Assembly: GCA_920105625.2 (NCBI GenBank)
Contig: CAKKTE020000070.1
Location: forward strand, 288,213 to 352,212
From: Clusia tigrina
Lineage: Eukaryota; Arthropoda; Insecta; Diptera; Clusiidae
Direction of reading: 5' to 3'
DNA: 64,000 bases
The notes beneath the pieces are model-generated. The model was given only the letters and a program-made list of their open reading frames with translations, was not told the DNA's origin and searched no databases. Both the position numbers and the translations under genes were made by a program. Positions 13,351 to 27,400 of the stretch are shown here, piece after piece. Position 1 is the stretch's first letter; every line of letters begins with the position of its first letter.

Positions 13351-16300
13351 TATGTTGCAAACTTTAATAGGTGTTGGACGTACCGTATAGAAGTTAGGGT
13401 CATTTGAAGTTTTATCAGTGTTTGATTTGGGACTCAAGGGTAGCATTGCGTGAGCGATAGCTTAAATTGACAAGAGGCTCGAGCACTGTATTGTTACAAA
13501 ATTTCAAGGTTTTATGACGCTCCAGTAAAAAGTTACAAGCATTTGTATGTTGCAAACTTTGATAGGTGTAGGACGTACCGTATAGAAGTTAGGGCCATTT
13601 GAAGTTTTATCAGTGTTTGATTTGGGACTCAAGGGTAGCATAGCTTTGAGCGATAGCTTAGATTGACAAGAGGCTCGAGTACTTTATTGTTACAAAATTT
13701 CAAGGTTTTATGACGCTCCAGTAAAAAGTTACAAGCATTTGTATGTTGCAAACTTTGATAGGAGTAGGACGTACCGTATAGAAGTTAGGGCCATTTGAAG
13801 TTTTATCAGTGTTTGATTTGGGACTAAAGGGTAGCATAGCTTTGAGCGATAGCTTAAATTGACAAGAGGCTCGAGTACTTTATTGTTACAAAATTTCAAG
13901 GTTTTGTCACGCTCCAGTAAAAAGTTACAAGCATTTGTATGTTGCAAACTTTGATAGGTGTAGAACGTACCGTATAGAAGTTAGGGCCATTTGAAGTTTT
14001 ATCAGTGTTTGATTTGTGACTCAAGGGTAGCATAGCTTTGAGCGATAGCTTAAATTGCCAAGAAGCTCGTGTACCTTATTGTTACAAAATTTCAAGGTTT
14101 TATGACGCTCCCGTAAAAAGTTACAAGCATATGTATGTTGCAAACTTTGATAGGTGTAGGACGTATCGTATAGGAGTTAGGGCCATTTGAAGTTTTATCA
14201 GTGTTTGATTTGGGACTCAAGGGTAGCATAGCTTGAGCGATAGCTTAAATTGACAAGAGGCTCGAGTACTTTATTGTTACAAAATTTCAAGGTTTTAGGA
14301 CGCTCCAGTAAAAAGTTAGAAGCATTTGTATGTTGCAAACTTTGATATGTGTAGGACGTACCGTATAGAAGTTAGGGCCATTTGAAGTTTTATCAGTGTT
14401 TGATTTGGGACTCAAGGGTAGCATAGCTTTGAGCGATAGCTTAAATTGACAAGAGGCTCGAGTACTTTATTGTTACAAAATTTCAAGGTTTTATGACGCT
14501 CCAGTAAAAAGTTACAAGCATTTGTATGTTGCAAACTTTGATAGGTGTAGGACGTACCGTATGGAAGTTAGGGCCTTTTGAAGTTTTATCAGTGTTTGAT
14601 TTGGGACTCAAGGGTAGCATAGGTTTGAGCGATAGCTTAAATTGACAAGAGGCTCGAGTACTTTATTGTTACAAAATTTCAACGTTTTATGACGCTCCAG
14701 TAAAAAGTTACAAGTATTTGTATGTTGCAAACTTTGATAGGTGTAGGACGTACCGTATAGAAGTTAGGGCCATTTGAAGTTTTATCAGTGTTTGATTTGG
14801 GACTCAAGGGTAGCATAGCTTTGAGCGATAGCTTAAATTGACAAGAGGCTCCAGTACTTTATTTTGTACAAAATTTCAAGGTTTTATGACGCTCCAGTAA
14901 AAAGTTACAAGCATTTGTATGTTGGAAACTTTGATAAGTGTAGTACGTACCGTATAGAAGTTAGGGCCATTTGAAGTTTTATCAGTGTTTTATTTGGGAC
15001 TCAAGGGTAGCATAGCTTTGAGCGATAGCTTAAATTGACAAGAGGCTCGATTACTTTATTGTTACAAAATTTCAAGGTTTTATGACGCTTCAGTAAAAAG
15101 TTACAAGCATTTGTATGTTGCAAACTTTGATAGGCGTAGGACGTACCGTATATAAGTTAGGGCCATTTGAAGTTTTATCAGTGTTTGATTTGGGACTCAA
15201 GGGTAGCATAGCTTTGAGCGATAGCTTAAATTGACAAGAGGCTCGAGTACTTTATTGTAACAAAAATTCAAGGTTTTATGACGCTCCAGTAAAAAGTTAC
15301 AAGCATTTGTATGTTGGAAACTTTGATAAGTGTAGTACGTACCGTATAGAAGTTATTGCCATTTGAAGTTTTATCAGTGTTTGATTTGGGACTCAAGGGT
15401 AGCATAGCTTTGAGCGATAGCTTAAATTGACAAGAAGCTCGAGTACCTTATTGTTACAAAATTTCAAGTTTTTATGACGCTCCCGTAAAAAGTTACAAGC
15501 ATTTGTATGGTGCAAACTTTGATAGGTGTAGGACGTACCGTATAGAAGTTAGGGCCATTTGAAGTTTTATCAGTGTTTGATTTGGGACTCAAGGGTAGCA
15601 TAGCTTTGAGCGATAGCTTAAATTGACAAGAGGCTCGAGTACTTTATTGTTACAAAATTTCAAGGTTTTATGACGCTTCAGTAAAAAGTTACAAGCATTT
15701 GTATATTGGAAACTTTGATAAGTGTAGGACGTACCGTATAGAAGTTAGGGCCATTTGAAGTTTTATCTGTGTTTGATTTGGGACTCAAGGGTAGCATAGC
15801 TTTGAGCGATAGCTTAAATTGACAAGAAGCTCGTGTACCTTATTGTTACAAAATTTCAAAGTTTTATGACGCTCCCGTAAAAAGTTACAAGCATATGTAT
15901 GTTGCAAACTTTGATAGGTGTAGGACGTACCGTATAGAAGGTAGGGCCATTTGAAGTTTTATCAGTGTTTGATTTGGGACTCAAGGGTAGCATAGCTTTG
16001 AGCGATAGCTTAAATTGACAAGAGGCTCGAGTACTTTATTGTTACAAAAATTCAAGGTTTTATGACGCTCCAGTAAAAAGTTACAAGCATTTGTATGTTG
16101 GAAACTTTGATAAGTGTAGTACGTACCGTATAGAAGTTATGGCCATTTGAAGTTTTATCAGTGTTTGATTTGGGACTCAAGGGTAGCATAGCTTTGAGCG
16201 ATAGCTTAAATTGACAAGAAGCTCGAGTACCTTATTGTTACAAAATTTCAAGTTTTTATTACGCTCCCGTAAAAAGTTACAAGCATTTGTATGGTGCAAA

Positions 16301-17400
16301 CTTTGATAGGTGTAGGACGTATCGTATAGGAGGTAGGGCCATTTGAAGTTTTATCAGTGTTTGATTTGGGACTCAAGGGTAGCATAGCTTTGAGCGATAG
16401 CTTAAATTGACAAGAGGCTCGAGTACTTTATTGTTACAAAATTTCAAGGCTTTATGACGCTCCAGTAAAAAGTTACAAGCATTTGTATATTGGAAACTTT
16501 GATAAGTGTAGGACGTACCGTATAGAAGTTAGGGCCATTTGAAGTTTTATCAGTGTTTGATTTGGGACTCAAGGGTAGCATAGCCTTGAGCGATAGCTTA
16601 AATTGACAAGAGGCTCGAGTACTTTATTGTTACAAAATTTCAAGGTTTTATGACGCTCCAGTAAAAGGTTACAAGCATTTGTATGTTGCAAACTTTGATA
16701 GGCGTAGGACGTACCGTATAGAAGTTAGGGCCATTTGAAGTTTTATCAGTGTTTGATTTGGGACTCAAGGGTAGTATAGCTTTGAGCGATCGCTTAAATT
16801 GACAAGAGGATCGAGTACTTTATTGTTACAAAATTTCAAGGTTTTATGACGCTCCAGTAAAAAGTTACAAGCATTTGTATGTTGCAAACTTTGATAGGTG
16901 TAGGACGTACCGTCTAGAAGTTAGGGCCTTTTGAAGTTTTATCAGTGTTTGATTTGGGACTCAAGGGTAGCATAGCTTTGAGCGATAGCTTAAATTGACA
17001 AGAGGCTCGAGTACTTTATTGTTACAAAATTTCAACGTTTTATGACGCTCCAGTAAAAAGTTACAAGCATTTGTATGTTGCAAACTTTGATAGGTGTAGG
17101 ACGTACCGTATAGAAGTTAGGGCCATTTGAAGTTTTATCAGTGTTTGATTTGTGACTCAAGGGTAGCATAGCTTTGAGCGATAGCTTAAATTGACAAGAG
17201 GCTCGAGTACTTTATTGTTACAAAATTTCAATGTTTTATGACGCTTCAGTAAAAAGTTACAAGCATTTGTATGTTGCAAAGTTTGATAGGCGTAGGACGT
17301 ACCTTATAGAAGTTAGGGCCATTTGAAGATTTATCAGTGTTTGATTTGGGACTCAAGGGTAGCATAGCTTTGAGCGATAGCTTAAATTGACAAGAGGCTC
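13350..17400 (+). repeat. Satellite segment rich in subtypes reused elsewhere
   Basis: These are ordinary 196-bp monomers. About 13.55-15.6 kb carries a marker order (GATAGGAGTAGG, GGGACTAAAGGG, a TTTTGTCACGC/TTTTGTGACGC variant, GTAGAACG, then the ATATGTATG and GTTAGAAGC subtypes) that recurs near 24.4-25.8 kb and 28.5-30.4 kb. A local 4-monomer step of 784 bp is visible: ACAAAAATTC with TTGGAAAC at about 15260 and 16045. About 15.9-16.95 kb recurs near 36.1-37.1 kb. Nothing other than satellite is present. Confidence 0.75.
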
Positions 17401-20150
17401 GAGTACTTTATTGTTACAAAAATTCAAGGTTTTATGACGCTCCAGTAAAAAGTTACAAGCATTTGTATGTTGCAAACTTTAATAGGTGTTGGACGTACCG
17501 TATAGAAGTTAGGGTCATTTGAAGTTTTATCAGTGTTTGATTTGGGACTCAAGGGTAGCATTGCTTGAGCGATAGCTTAAATTGACAAGAGGCTCGAGCA
17601 CTGTATTGTTACAAAATTTCAAGGTTTTATGACGCTCCAGTAAAAAGTTACAAGCATTTGTATGTTGCAAAGTTTGATAGGCGTAGGACGTACCCTATAG
17701 AAGTTAGGGCCATTTGAAGTTTTATCAGTGTTTGATTTGGGACTCAAGGGTAGCATAGCTTTGAGCGATAGCTTAAATTGACAAGAGGCTCGAGTACTTT
17801 ATTGTTACAAAAATTCAAGGTTTTATGACGCTCCAGTAAAAAGTTACAAGCATTTGTATGTTGCAAACTTTAATAGGTGTTGGACGTACCGTATAGAAGT
17901 TAGGGTCATTTGAAGTTTTATCAGTGTTTGATTTGGGACTCAAGGGTAGCATTGCTTGAGCGATAGCTTAAATTGACAAGAGGCTCGAGCACTGTATTGT
18001 TACAAAATTTCAAGGTTTTATGACGCTCCAGTAAAAAGTTACAAGCATTTGTATGTTGTAAACTTTGATAGGCGTAGGACGTACCGTATAGAAGTTAGGG
18101 CCATTTGAAGTTTTATCAGTGTTTGATTTGGGAATCAAGGGTAGCATAGCTTTGAGCGATAGCTTAAATTGACAAGAGGCTCGAGTACTTTATTGTTACA
18201 AAATTTCAAGGTTTTATGACGCTCCAGTAAAAAGTTACAAGCATTTGTATGTTGCAAACTGTGATAGGTGTAGGACGTACCGTATAGAAGTTAGGGCCAT
18301 TTGAAGTTTTATCAGTGTTTGATTTGGGACTCAAGGGTAGCATAGCTTTGAGCGATAGCTTAAATTGACAAGAAGCTCGTGTACCTTATTGTTACAAAAT
18401 TTCAAGGTTTTATGACGCTCCCGTAAAAAGTTACAAGTATTTGTATGTTGCAAACTTTGATAGGTGTAGGACATATCGTATAGGAGTTAGGGCCATTTGA
18501 AGTTTTATCAGTGTTTGATTTGGGACTCAAGGGTAGCATAGCTTGAGCGATAGCTTAAATTGACAAGAGGCCCGAGTACTTTATTGTTACAAAATTTCAA
18601 GGTTTTATGACGCTCCAGTAAAAAGTTACAAGCATTTGTATGTTGCAAACTTTGATATGTGTAGGACGTACCGTATAGAAGTTAGGGTAATTTGAAGTTT
18701 TATCAGTGTTTGATTTGGGACTCAAGGGTAGCATAGCTTTTAGCGATAGCTTAAATTGACAAGAGGCTCGAGTACTTTATTGTTACAAAAATTCAAGGTT
18801 TTATGACGCTCCAGTAAAAAGTTACAAGCATTTGTATGTTGCAAACTTTAATAGGTGTTGGACGTACCGTATAGAAGTTAGGGTCATTTGAAGTTTTATC
18901 AGTGTTTGATTTGGGACTCAAGGGTAGCATTGCTTGAGCGATAGCTTAAATTGACAAGAGGCTCGAGCACTGTATTGTTACAAAATTTCAAGGTTTTATG
19001 ACGCTCCAGTAAAAAGTTACAAGCATTTGTATGTTGCAAAGTTTGATAGGCGTAGGACGTACCTTATAGAAGTTAGGGCCATTTGAAGTTTTATCAGTGT
19101 TTGATTTGGGACTCAAGGGTAGCATAGCTTTGAGCGATAGCTTAAATTGACAAGAGGCTCGAGTACTTTATTGTTACAAAAATTCAAGGTTTTATGACGC
19201 TCCAGTAAAAAGTTACAAGCATTTGTATGTTGCAAACTTTAATAGGTGTTGGACGTACCGTATAGAAGTTAGGGTCATTTGAAGTTTTATCAGTGTTTGA
19301 TTTGGGACTCAAGGGTAGCATTGCTTGAGCGATAGCTTAAATTGACAAGAGGCTCGAGCACTGTATTGTTACAAAATTTCAAGGTTTTATGACGCTCCAG
19401 TAAAAAGTTACAAGCATTTGTATGTTGTAAACTTTGATAGGCGTAGGACGTACCGTATAGAAGTTAGGGCCATTTGAAGTTTTATCAGTGTTTGATTTGG
19501 GAATCAAGGGTAGCATAGCTTTGAGCGATAGCTTAAATTGACAAGAGGCTCGAGTACTTTATTGTTACAAAATTTCAAGGTTTTATGACGCTCCAGTAAA
19601 AAGTTACAAGCATTTGTATGTTGCAAACTGTGATAGGTGTAGGACGTACCGTATAGAAGTTAGGGCCATTTGAAGTTTTATCAGTGTTTGATTTGGGACT
19701 CAAGGGTAGCATAGCTTTGAGCGATAGCTTAAATTGACAAGAAGCTCGTGTACCTTATTGTTACAAAATTTCAAGGTTTTATGACGCTCCCGTAAAAAGT
19801 TACAAGTATTTGTATGTTGCAAACTTTGTTAGGTGTAGGACGTATCGTATAGGAGTTAGGGCCATTTGATGTTTTATCAGTGTTTGATTTGGGACTCAAG
19901 GGTAGCATAGCTTGAGCGATAGCTTAAATTGACAAGAGGCCCGAGTACTTTATTGTTACAAAATTTCAAGGTTTTATGACGCTCCAGTAAAAAGTTACAA
20001 GCATTTGTATGTTGCAAACTTTGATATGTGTAGGACGTACCGTATAGAAGTTAGGGTCATTTGAAGTTTTATCAGTGTTTGATTTGGGACTCAAGGGTAG
20101 CATAGCTTCAGCGATAGCTTAAATTGACAAGAGGCTCGAGTACTTTATTG
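17400..20150 (+). repeat. HOR block, 7-monomer period (1369 bp)
   Basis: About 17.4-18.73 kb matches 18.78-20.1 kb. The marker AATAGGTGTTGG lies at 17481 and 18850, and ACTGTGATAGG has GTGAT at 18261 and 19630; both pairs are 1369 bp apart. The same ordered set (AATAGGTG-TGG, CACTGTATTG, GTTGTAAAC, GTGATAGG, AAGCTCGTGTACC, GAGGCCCGAG, GATATGTG) is found again at about 22.1-23.4 kb (3326 bp, 17 monomers, further on) and in the next duplication. Differences between the copies are single bases, such as TAGCTTCAGCG near 20105. Confidence 0.83.
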
Positions 20151-21430
20151 TTACAAAATTTCAAGGTTTTATGACGCTCCAGTAAAAAGTTACAAGCATT
20201 TGTATGTTGCAAACTTAGATAGGTGTAGGACGTACCATATAGAAGTTAGGGCCTTTTGAAGTTTTATCAGTGTTTGATTTGGGACTCAACGGTAGCATAG
20301 CTTTGAGCGATAGCTTAAATTGACAAGAGGCTCGAGTACTTTATTGTTACAAAATTTCAACGTTTTATGACGCTCCAGTAAAAAGTTACAAGCATTTGTA
20401 TGTTGCAAACTTTGATAGGTGTAGGACGTACCGTATTGAAGTTAGGGCCATTTGAAGTTTTATCAGTGTTTGATTTGTGACTCAAGTGTAGCATAGCTTT
20501 GAGCGATAGCTTAAATTGACAAGAGGCTCGAGTACTTTATTGTTACAAAATTTCAATGTTTTATGACGCTTCAGTAAAAAGTTACAAGCATTTGTATGTT
20601 GCAAAGTTTGATAGGCGTAGGACGTACCTTATAGAAGTTAGGGCCATTTGAAGTTTTATCAGTGTTTGATTTGGGACTCAAGGGTAGCATAGTTTTGAGC
20701 GATAGCTTAAATTGACAAGAGGCTCGAGTACTTTATTGTTACAAAAATTCAAGGTTTTATGACGCTCCAGTAAAAAGTTACAAGCATTTGTATGTTGCAA
20801 ACTTTAATAGGTGTTGGACGTACCGTATAGAAGTTAGGGTCATTTGAAGTTTTATCAGTGTTTGATTTGGGACTCAAGGGTAGCATTGCTTGAGCGATAG
20901 CTTAAATTGACAAGAGGCTCGAGCACTGTATTGTTACAAAATTTCAAGGTTTTATGACGCTCCAGTAAAAAGTTACAAGCATTTGTATGTTGCAAACTTT
21001 GATAGGTGTAGGACGTACCGTATAGAAGTTAGGGCCTTTTGAAGTTTTATCAGTGTTTGATTTGGGACTCAAGGGTAGCATAGCTTTGAGCGATAGCTTA
21101 AATTGACAAGAGGCTCGAGTACTTTATTGTTACAAAATTTCAACGTTTTATGACGCTCCAGTAAAAAGTTAAAAGCATTTGTATGTTGCAAACTTTGATA
21201 GGTGTAGGACGTACCGTATAGAAGTTAGGGCCATTTGAAGTTTTATCAGTGTTTGATTTGGGACTCAAGGGTAGCATTGCTTTGAGCGATAGCTTAGATT
21301 GACAAGAGGCTCGAGTACTTTATTGTTACAAAATTTCAACGTTTTATGACGCTCCAGTAAAAAGTTACAAGCATTTGTATGTTGCACACTTTGATAGGTG
21401 TAGAACGTACCGTATAGAAGTTAGGGCCAT
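20150..21430 (+). repeat. Satellite monomers between HOR blocks
   Basis: About seven ordinary forward monomers. Subtypes present include CAATGTTTTATGACGCTTCAG, AATAGGTGTTGG with CACTGTATTG, GGCCTTTTGAAG and AACGTTTT. They resemble the units at 16.9-17.7 kb but I could not fix an exact register. No gene or other feature is visible. Confidence 0.7.
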
Positions 21431-24400
21431 TTGAAGTTTTATCAGTGTTTGATTTGGGACTCAAGGGTAGCATAGCTTTGAGCGATAGCTTAAATTGACA
21501 AGAAGCTCGTGTACCTTATTGTTACAAAAATTCAAGGTTTTATGACGCTCCAGTAAAAAGTTACAAGCATTTGTATGTTGCAAACTGTGATAGGTGTAGG
21601 ACGTACCGTATAGAAGTTAGGGCCATTTGAAGTTTTATCAGTGTTTGATTTGGGACTCAAGGGTAGGATAGATTTGAGCGATAGCTTAAATTGACAAGAA
21701 GCTCGTGTACCTTATTGTTAAAAAATTTCAAGGTTTTATGACGCTCCCGTAAAAAGTGACAAGTATTTGTATGTTGCAAACTTTGATAGGTGTAGGACTT
21801 ATCGTATAGGAGTTAGGGCCATTTGAAGTTTTATCAGTGTTTGATTTGGGACTCAACGGTAGCATAGCTTGAGCGATAGCTTAAATTGACAAGAGGCCCG
21901 AGTACTTTATTGTTACAAAATTTCAAGGTTTTATGACGCTCCAGTAAAAAGTTACAAGCATTTGTATGTTGCAAACTTTGATATGTGTAGGACGTACCGT
22001 ATAGAAGTTAGGGTCATTTGAAGTTTTATCAGTGTTTGATTTGGGACTCAAGGGTAGCATAGCTTTTAGCGATAGCTTAAATTAACAAGAGGCTCGAGTA
22101 CTTTATTGTTACAAAAATTCAAGGTTTTATGACGCTCCAGTAAAAAGTTACAAGCATTTGTATGTTGCAAACTTTAATAGGTGGTGGACGTACCGTATAG
22201 AAGTTAGGGTCATTTGAAGTTTTATCAGTGTTTGATTTGGGACTCAAGGGTAGCATTGCTTGAGCGATAGCTTAAATTGACAAGACGCTCGAGCACTGTA
22301 TTGTTACAAAATTTCAAGGTTTTATGACGCTCCAGTAAAAAGTTACAAGCATTTGTATGTTGCAAAGTTTGATAGGCGTAGGACGTACCTTATAGAAGTT
22401 AGGGCCATTTGAAGTTTTATCAGTGTTTGATTTGGGACTCAAGGGTAGCATAGCTTTGAGCGATAGCTTAAATTGACAAGAGGCTCGAGTACTTTATTGT
22501 TACAAAAATTCAAGGTTTTATGACGCTCCAGTAAAAAGTTACAAGCATTTGTAAGTTGCAAACTTTAATAGGTGTTGGACGTACCGTATAGAAGTTAGGG
22601 TCATTTGAAGTTTTATAAGTGTTTGATTTGGGACTCAAGGGTAGCATTGCTTGAGCGATAGCTTAAATTGACAAGAGGCTCGAGCACTGTATTGTTACAA
22701 AATTTCAAGGTTTTATGACGCTCCAGTAAAAAGTTACAAGCATTTGTATGTTGTAAACTTTGATAGGCGTAGGACGTACCGTATAGAAGTTAGGGCCATT
22801 TGAAGTTTTATCAGTGTTTGATTTGGGAATCAAGGGTAGCATAGCTTTGAGCGATAGCTTAAATTGACAAGAGGCTCGAGTACTTTATTGTTACAAAATT
22901 TCAAGGTTTTATGACGCTCCAGTAAAAAGTTACAAGCATTTGTATGTTGCAAACTGTGATAGGTGTAGGACGTACCGTATAGAAGTTAGGGCCATTTGAA
23001 GTTTTATCAGTGTTTGATTTGGGACTCAAGGGTAGCATAGCTTTGAGCGATAGCTTAAATTGACAAGAAGCTCGTGTACCTTATTGTTACAAAATTTCAA
23101 GGTTTTATGACGCTCCCGTAAAAAGTTACAAGTATTTGTATGTTGCAAACTTTGATAGGTGTAGGACGTATCGTATAGGAGTTAGGGCCATTTGAAGTTT
23201 TATCAGTGTTTGATTTGGGACTCAAGGGTAGCATAGCTTGAGCGATAGCTTAAATTGACAAGAGGCCCGAGTACTTTATTGTTACAAAATTTCAAGGTTT
23301 TATGACGCTCCAGTAAAAAGTTACAAGCATTTGTATGTTGCAAACTTTGATATGTGTAGGACGTACCGTATAGAAGTTTGGGTCATTTGAAGTTTTATCA
23401 GTGTTTGATTTGTGACTCAAGGGTAGCAAAGCTTTGAGCGATAGTTTAAATTGACAAGAGGCTCGAGTACTTTATTGTTACAAAATTTCAATGTTTTATG
23501 ACGCTTCAGTAAAAAGTTACAAGCATTTGTATGTTGCAAAGTTTGATAGGCGTAGGACGTACCTTATAGAAGTTAGGGCCATTTGAAGTTTTATCAGTGT
23601 TTGATTTGGGACTCAAGGGTAGCATAGCTTTGAGCGATAGCTTAAATTGACAAGAGGCTCGAGTACTTTATTTTTACAAAAATTCAAGGTTTTATGACGC
23701 TCCAGTAAAAAGTTACAAGCATTTGTATGTTGCAAACTTTAATAGGTGTTGGACGTACCGTATAGAAGTTAGGGTCATTTGAAGTTTTATCAGTGTTTGA
23801 TTTGGGACTCAAGGGTAGCATTGCTTGAGCGATAGCTTAAATTGACAAGAGGCTCGAGCACTGTATTGTTACAAAATTTCAATGTTTTATGACGCTCCAG
23901 TAAAAAGTTACAAGCATTTGTATGTTGCAAACTTTGATAGGTGTAGGACGTACCGTATAGAAGTTAGGACCTTTTGAAATTTTATCAGTGTTTGATTTGG
24001 GACTCAAGGGTAGCATAGCTTTGAGCGATAGCTTAAATTGACAAGAGGCTCGAGTACTTTATTGTTACAAAATTTCAACGTTTTATGACGCTCCAATAAA
24101 AAGTTAAAAGCATTTGTATGTTGCAAACTTTGATAGGTGTAGGACGTACCGTATAGAAGTTAGGGCCATTTGAAGTTTTATCAGTGTTTGATTTGGGACT
24201 CAAGGGTAGCATAGCTTTGAGCGATAGCTTAGATTGACAAGAGGCTCGAGTACTTTATTGTTACAAAATTTCAAGGTTTTATGACGCTCCAGTAAAAAGT
24301 TACAAACATTTGTATGTTGGAAACTTTGATAAGAGTAGGACGTACCGTATAGAAGTTAGGGCCATTTCAAGTTTTATCAGTGTTTGATTTGGGACTCAAG

Positions 24401-27400
24401 GGTAGCATAGCTTTGAGCGATAGCTTAAATTGACAAGAGGCTCGAGTACTTTATTGTTACAAAATTTCAAGGTTTTATGACCCTCCAGTAAAAAGTTACA
24501 AGCATTTGTATGTTGCAAACTTTGATAGGAGTAGGACGTACCGTATAGAAGTTAGGGCCATTTGAAGTTTTATCAGTGTTTGATTTGGGACTAAAGGGTA
24601 GCATAGCTTTGAGCGATAGCTTAAATTGACAAGAGGCTCGAGTACTTTATTGTTACAAAATTTCAAGGTTTTGTGACGCTCCAGTAAAAAGTTACAAGCA
24701 TTTGTATGTTGCAAACTTTGATAGGTGTAGAACGTACCGTATATAAGTTAGGGCCATTTGAAGTTCTATCAGAGTTTGATTTGGGACTCAAGGGTAGCAT
24801 AGCTTTGAGCGATAGCTTAAATTGACAAGAAGCTCGTGTACCTTATTGTTACAAAATTTCAAGGTTTTATGACGCTCCCGTAAAAAGTTACAAGCATATG
24901 TATGTTGCAAACTTTGATAGGTGTAGGACGTATCGTATAGGAGTTAGGGCCATTTGAAGTTTTATCAGTGTTTGATTTGGGACTCAAGGGTAGCATAGCT
25001 TGAGTGATAGCTTAAATTGACAAGAGGCTCGAGTACTTTATTGTTACAAAATTTCAAGGTTTTATGACGCTCCAGTAAAAAGTTAGAAGCATTTGTATGT
25101 TGCAAACTTTGATATGTGTAGGACGTACCGTATAGAAGTTAGGGCCATTTGAAGTTTTATCAGTGTTTGATTTGGGACTCAAGGGTAGCATAGCTTTGGG
25201 CGATAGCTTAAATTGACAAGAGGCTCGAGTACTTTATTGTTACAAAATTTCAACGTTTTATGACGCTCCAGTAAAAAGTTACAAGCATTTGTATGTTGCA
25301 AACTTTGATAGGTGTAGGACGTACCGTATGGAAGTTAGGGCCTTTTGAAGTTTTATCAGTGATTGATTTGGGACTCAAGGGTAGCATAGGTTTGAGCGAT
25401 AGCTTAAATTGACAAGAGGCTCGAGTACTTTATTGTTACAAAATTTCAACGTTTTATGACGCTCCAGTAAAAAGTTACAAGTATTTGTATTTTGCAAACT
25501 TTGATAGGTGAAGGACGTACCGTATAGAAGTTAGGGCCATTTGAAGTTTTATCAGTGTTTGCTTTGGGACTCAAGGGTAGCATAGCTTTGAGCGATAGCT
25601 TAAATTGCCAAGAGGCTCGAGTACTTTATTGTTACAAAATTTCAAGGTTTTATGACGCTCCAGTAAAAAGTTACAAGCATTTGTATGTTGGAAACTTTGA
25701 TAAGTGTAGTACGTACCGTATAGAAGTTAGGGCCATTTGAAGTTTTATCAGTGTTTTATTTGGGACTCAAGGGTAGCATAGCTTTGAGCGATAGCTTAAA
25801 TTGACAAGAAGCTCGTGTACCTTATTGTTACAAAAATTCAAGGTTTTATGACGCTCCAGTAAAAAGTTACAAGCATTTGTATGTTGCAAACTGTGATAGG
25901 TGTAGGACGTACCGTATAGAAGTTAGGGCCATTTGAAGTTTTATCAGTGTTTGATTTGGGACTCAAGGGTAGGATAGATTTGAGCGATAGCTTAAATTGA
26001 CAAGAAGCTCGTGTACCTTATTGTTAAAAAATTTCAAGGTTTTATGACGCTCCCGTAAAAAGTGACAAGTATTTGTATGTTGCAAACTTTGATAGGTGTA
26101 GGACTTATCGTATAGGAGTTAGGGCCATTTGAAGTTTTATCAGTGTTTGATTTGGGACTCAACGGTAGCATAGCTTGAGCGATAGCTTAAATTGACAAGA
26201 GGCCCGAGTACTTTATTGTTACAAAATTTCAAGGTTTTATGACGCTCCAGTAAAAAGTTACAAGCATTTGTATGTTGCAAACTTTGATATGTGTAGGACG
26301 TACCGTATAGAAGTTAGGGTCATTTGAAGTTTTATCAGTGTTTGATTTGGGACTCAAGGGTAGCATAGCTTTTAGCGATAGCTTAAATTAACAAGAGGCT
26401 CGAGTACTTTATTGTTACAAAAATTCAAGGTTTTATGACGCTCCAGTAAAAAGTTACAAGCATTTGTATGTTGCAAACTTTAATAGGTGGTGGACGTACC
26501 GTATAGAAGTTAGGGTCATTTGAAGTTTTATCAGTGTTTGATTTGGGACTCAAGGGTAGCATTGCTTGAGCGATAGCTTAAATTGACAAGACGCTCGAGC
26601 ACTGTATTGTTACAAAATTTCAAGGTTTTATGACGCTCCAGTAAAAAGTTACAAGCATTTGTATGTTGCAAAGTTTGATAGGCGTAGGACGTACCTTATA
26701 GAAGTTAGGGCCATTTGAAGTTTTATCAGTGTTTGATTTGGGACTCAAGGGTAGCATAGCTTTGAGCGATAGCTTAAATTGACAAGAGGCTCGAGTACTT
26801 TATTGTTACAAAAATTCAAGGTTTTATGACGCTCCAGTAAAAAGTTACAAGCATTTGTATGTTGCAAACTTTAATAGGTGTTGGACGTACCGTATAGAAG
26901 TTAGGGTCATTTGAAGTTTTATAAGTGTTTGATTTGGGACTCAAGGGTAGCATTGCTTGAGCGATAGCTTAAATTGACAAGAGGCTCGAGCACTGTATTG
27001 TTACAAAATTTCAAGGTTTTATGACGCTCCAGTAAAAAGTTACAAGCATTTGTATGTTGTAAACTTTGATAGGCGTAGGACGTACCGTATAGAAGTTAGG
27101 GCCATTTGAAGTTTTATCAGTGTTTGATTTGGGAATCAAGGGTAGCATAGCTTTGAGCGATAGCTTAAATTGACAAGAGGCTCGAGTACTTTATTGTTAC
27201 AAAATTTCAAGGTTTTATGACGCTCCAGTAAAAAGTTACAAGCATTTGTATGTTGCAAACTGTGATAGGTGTAGGACGTACCGTATAGAAGTTAGGGCCA
27301 TTTGAAGTTTTATCAGTGTTTGATTTGGGACTCAAGGGTAGCATAGCTTTGAGCGATAGCTTAAATTGACAAGAAGCTCGTGTACCTTATTGTTACAAAA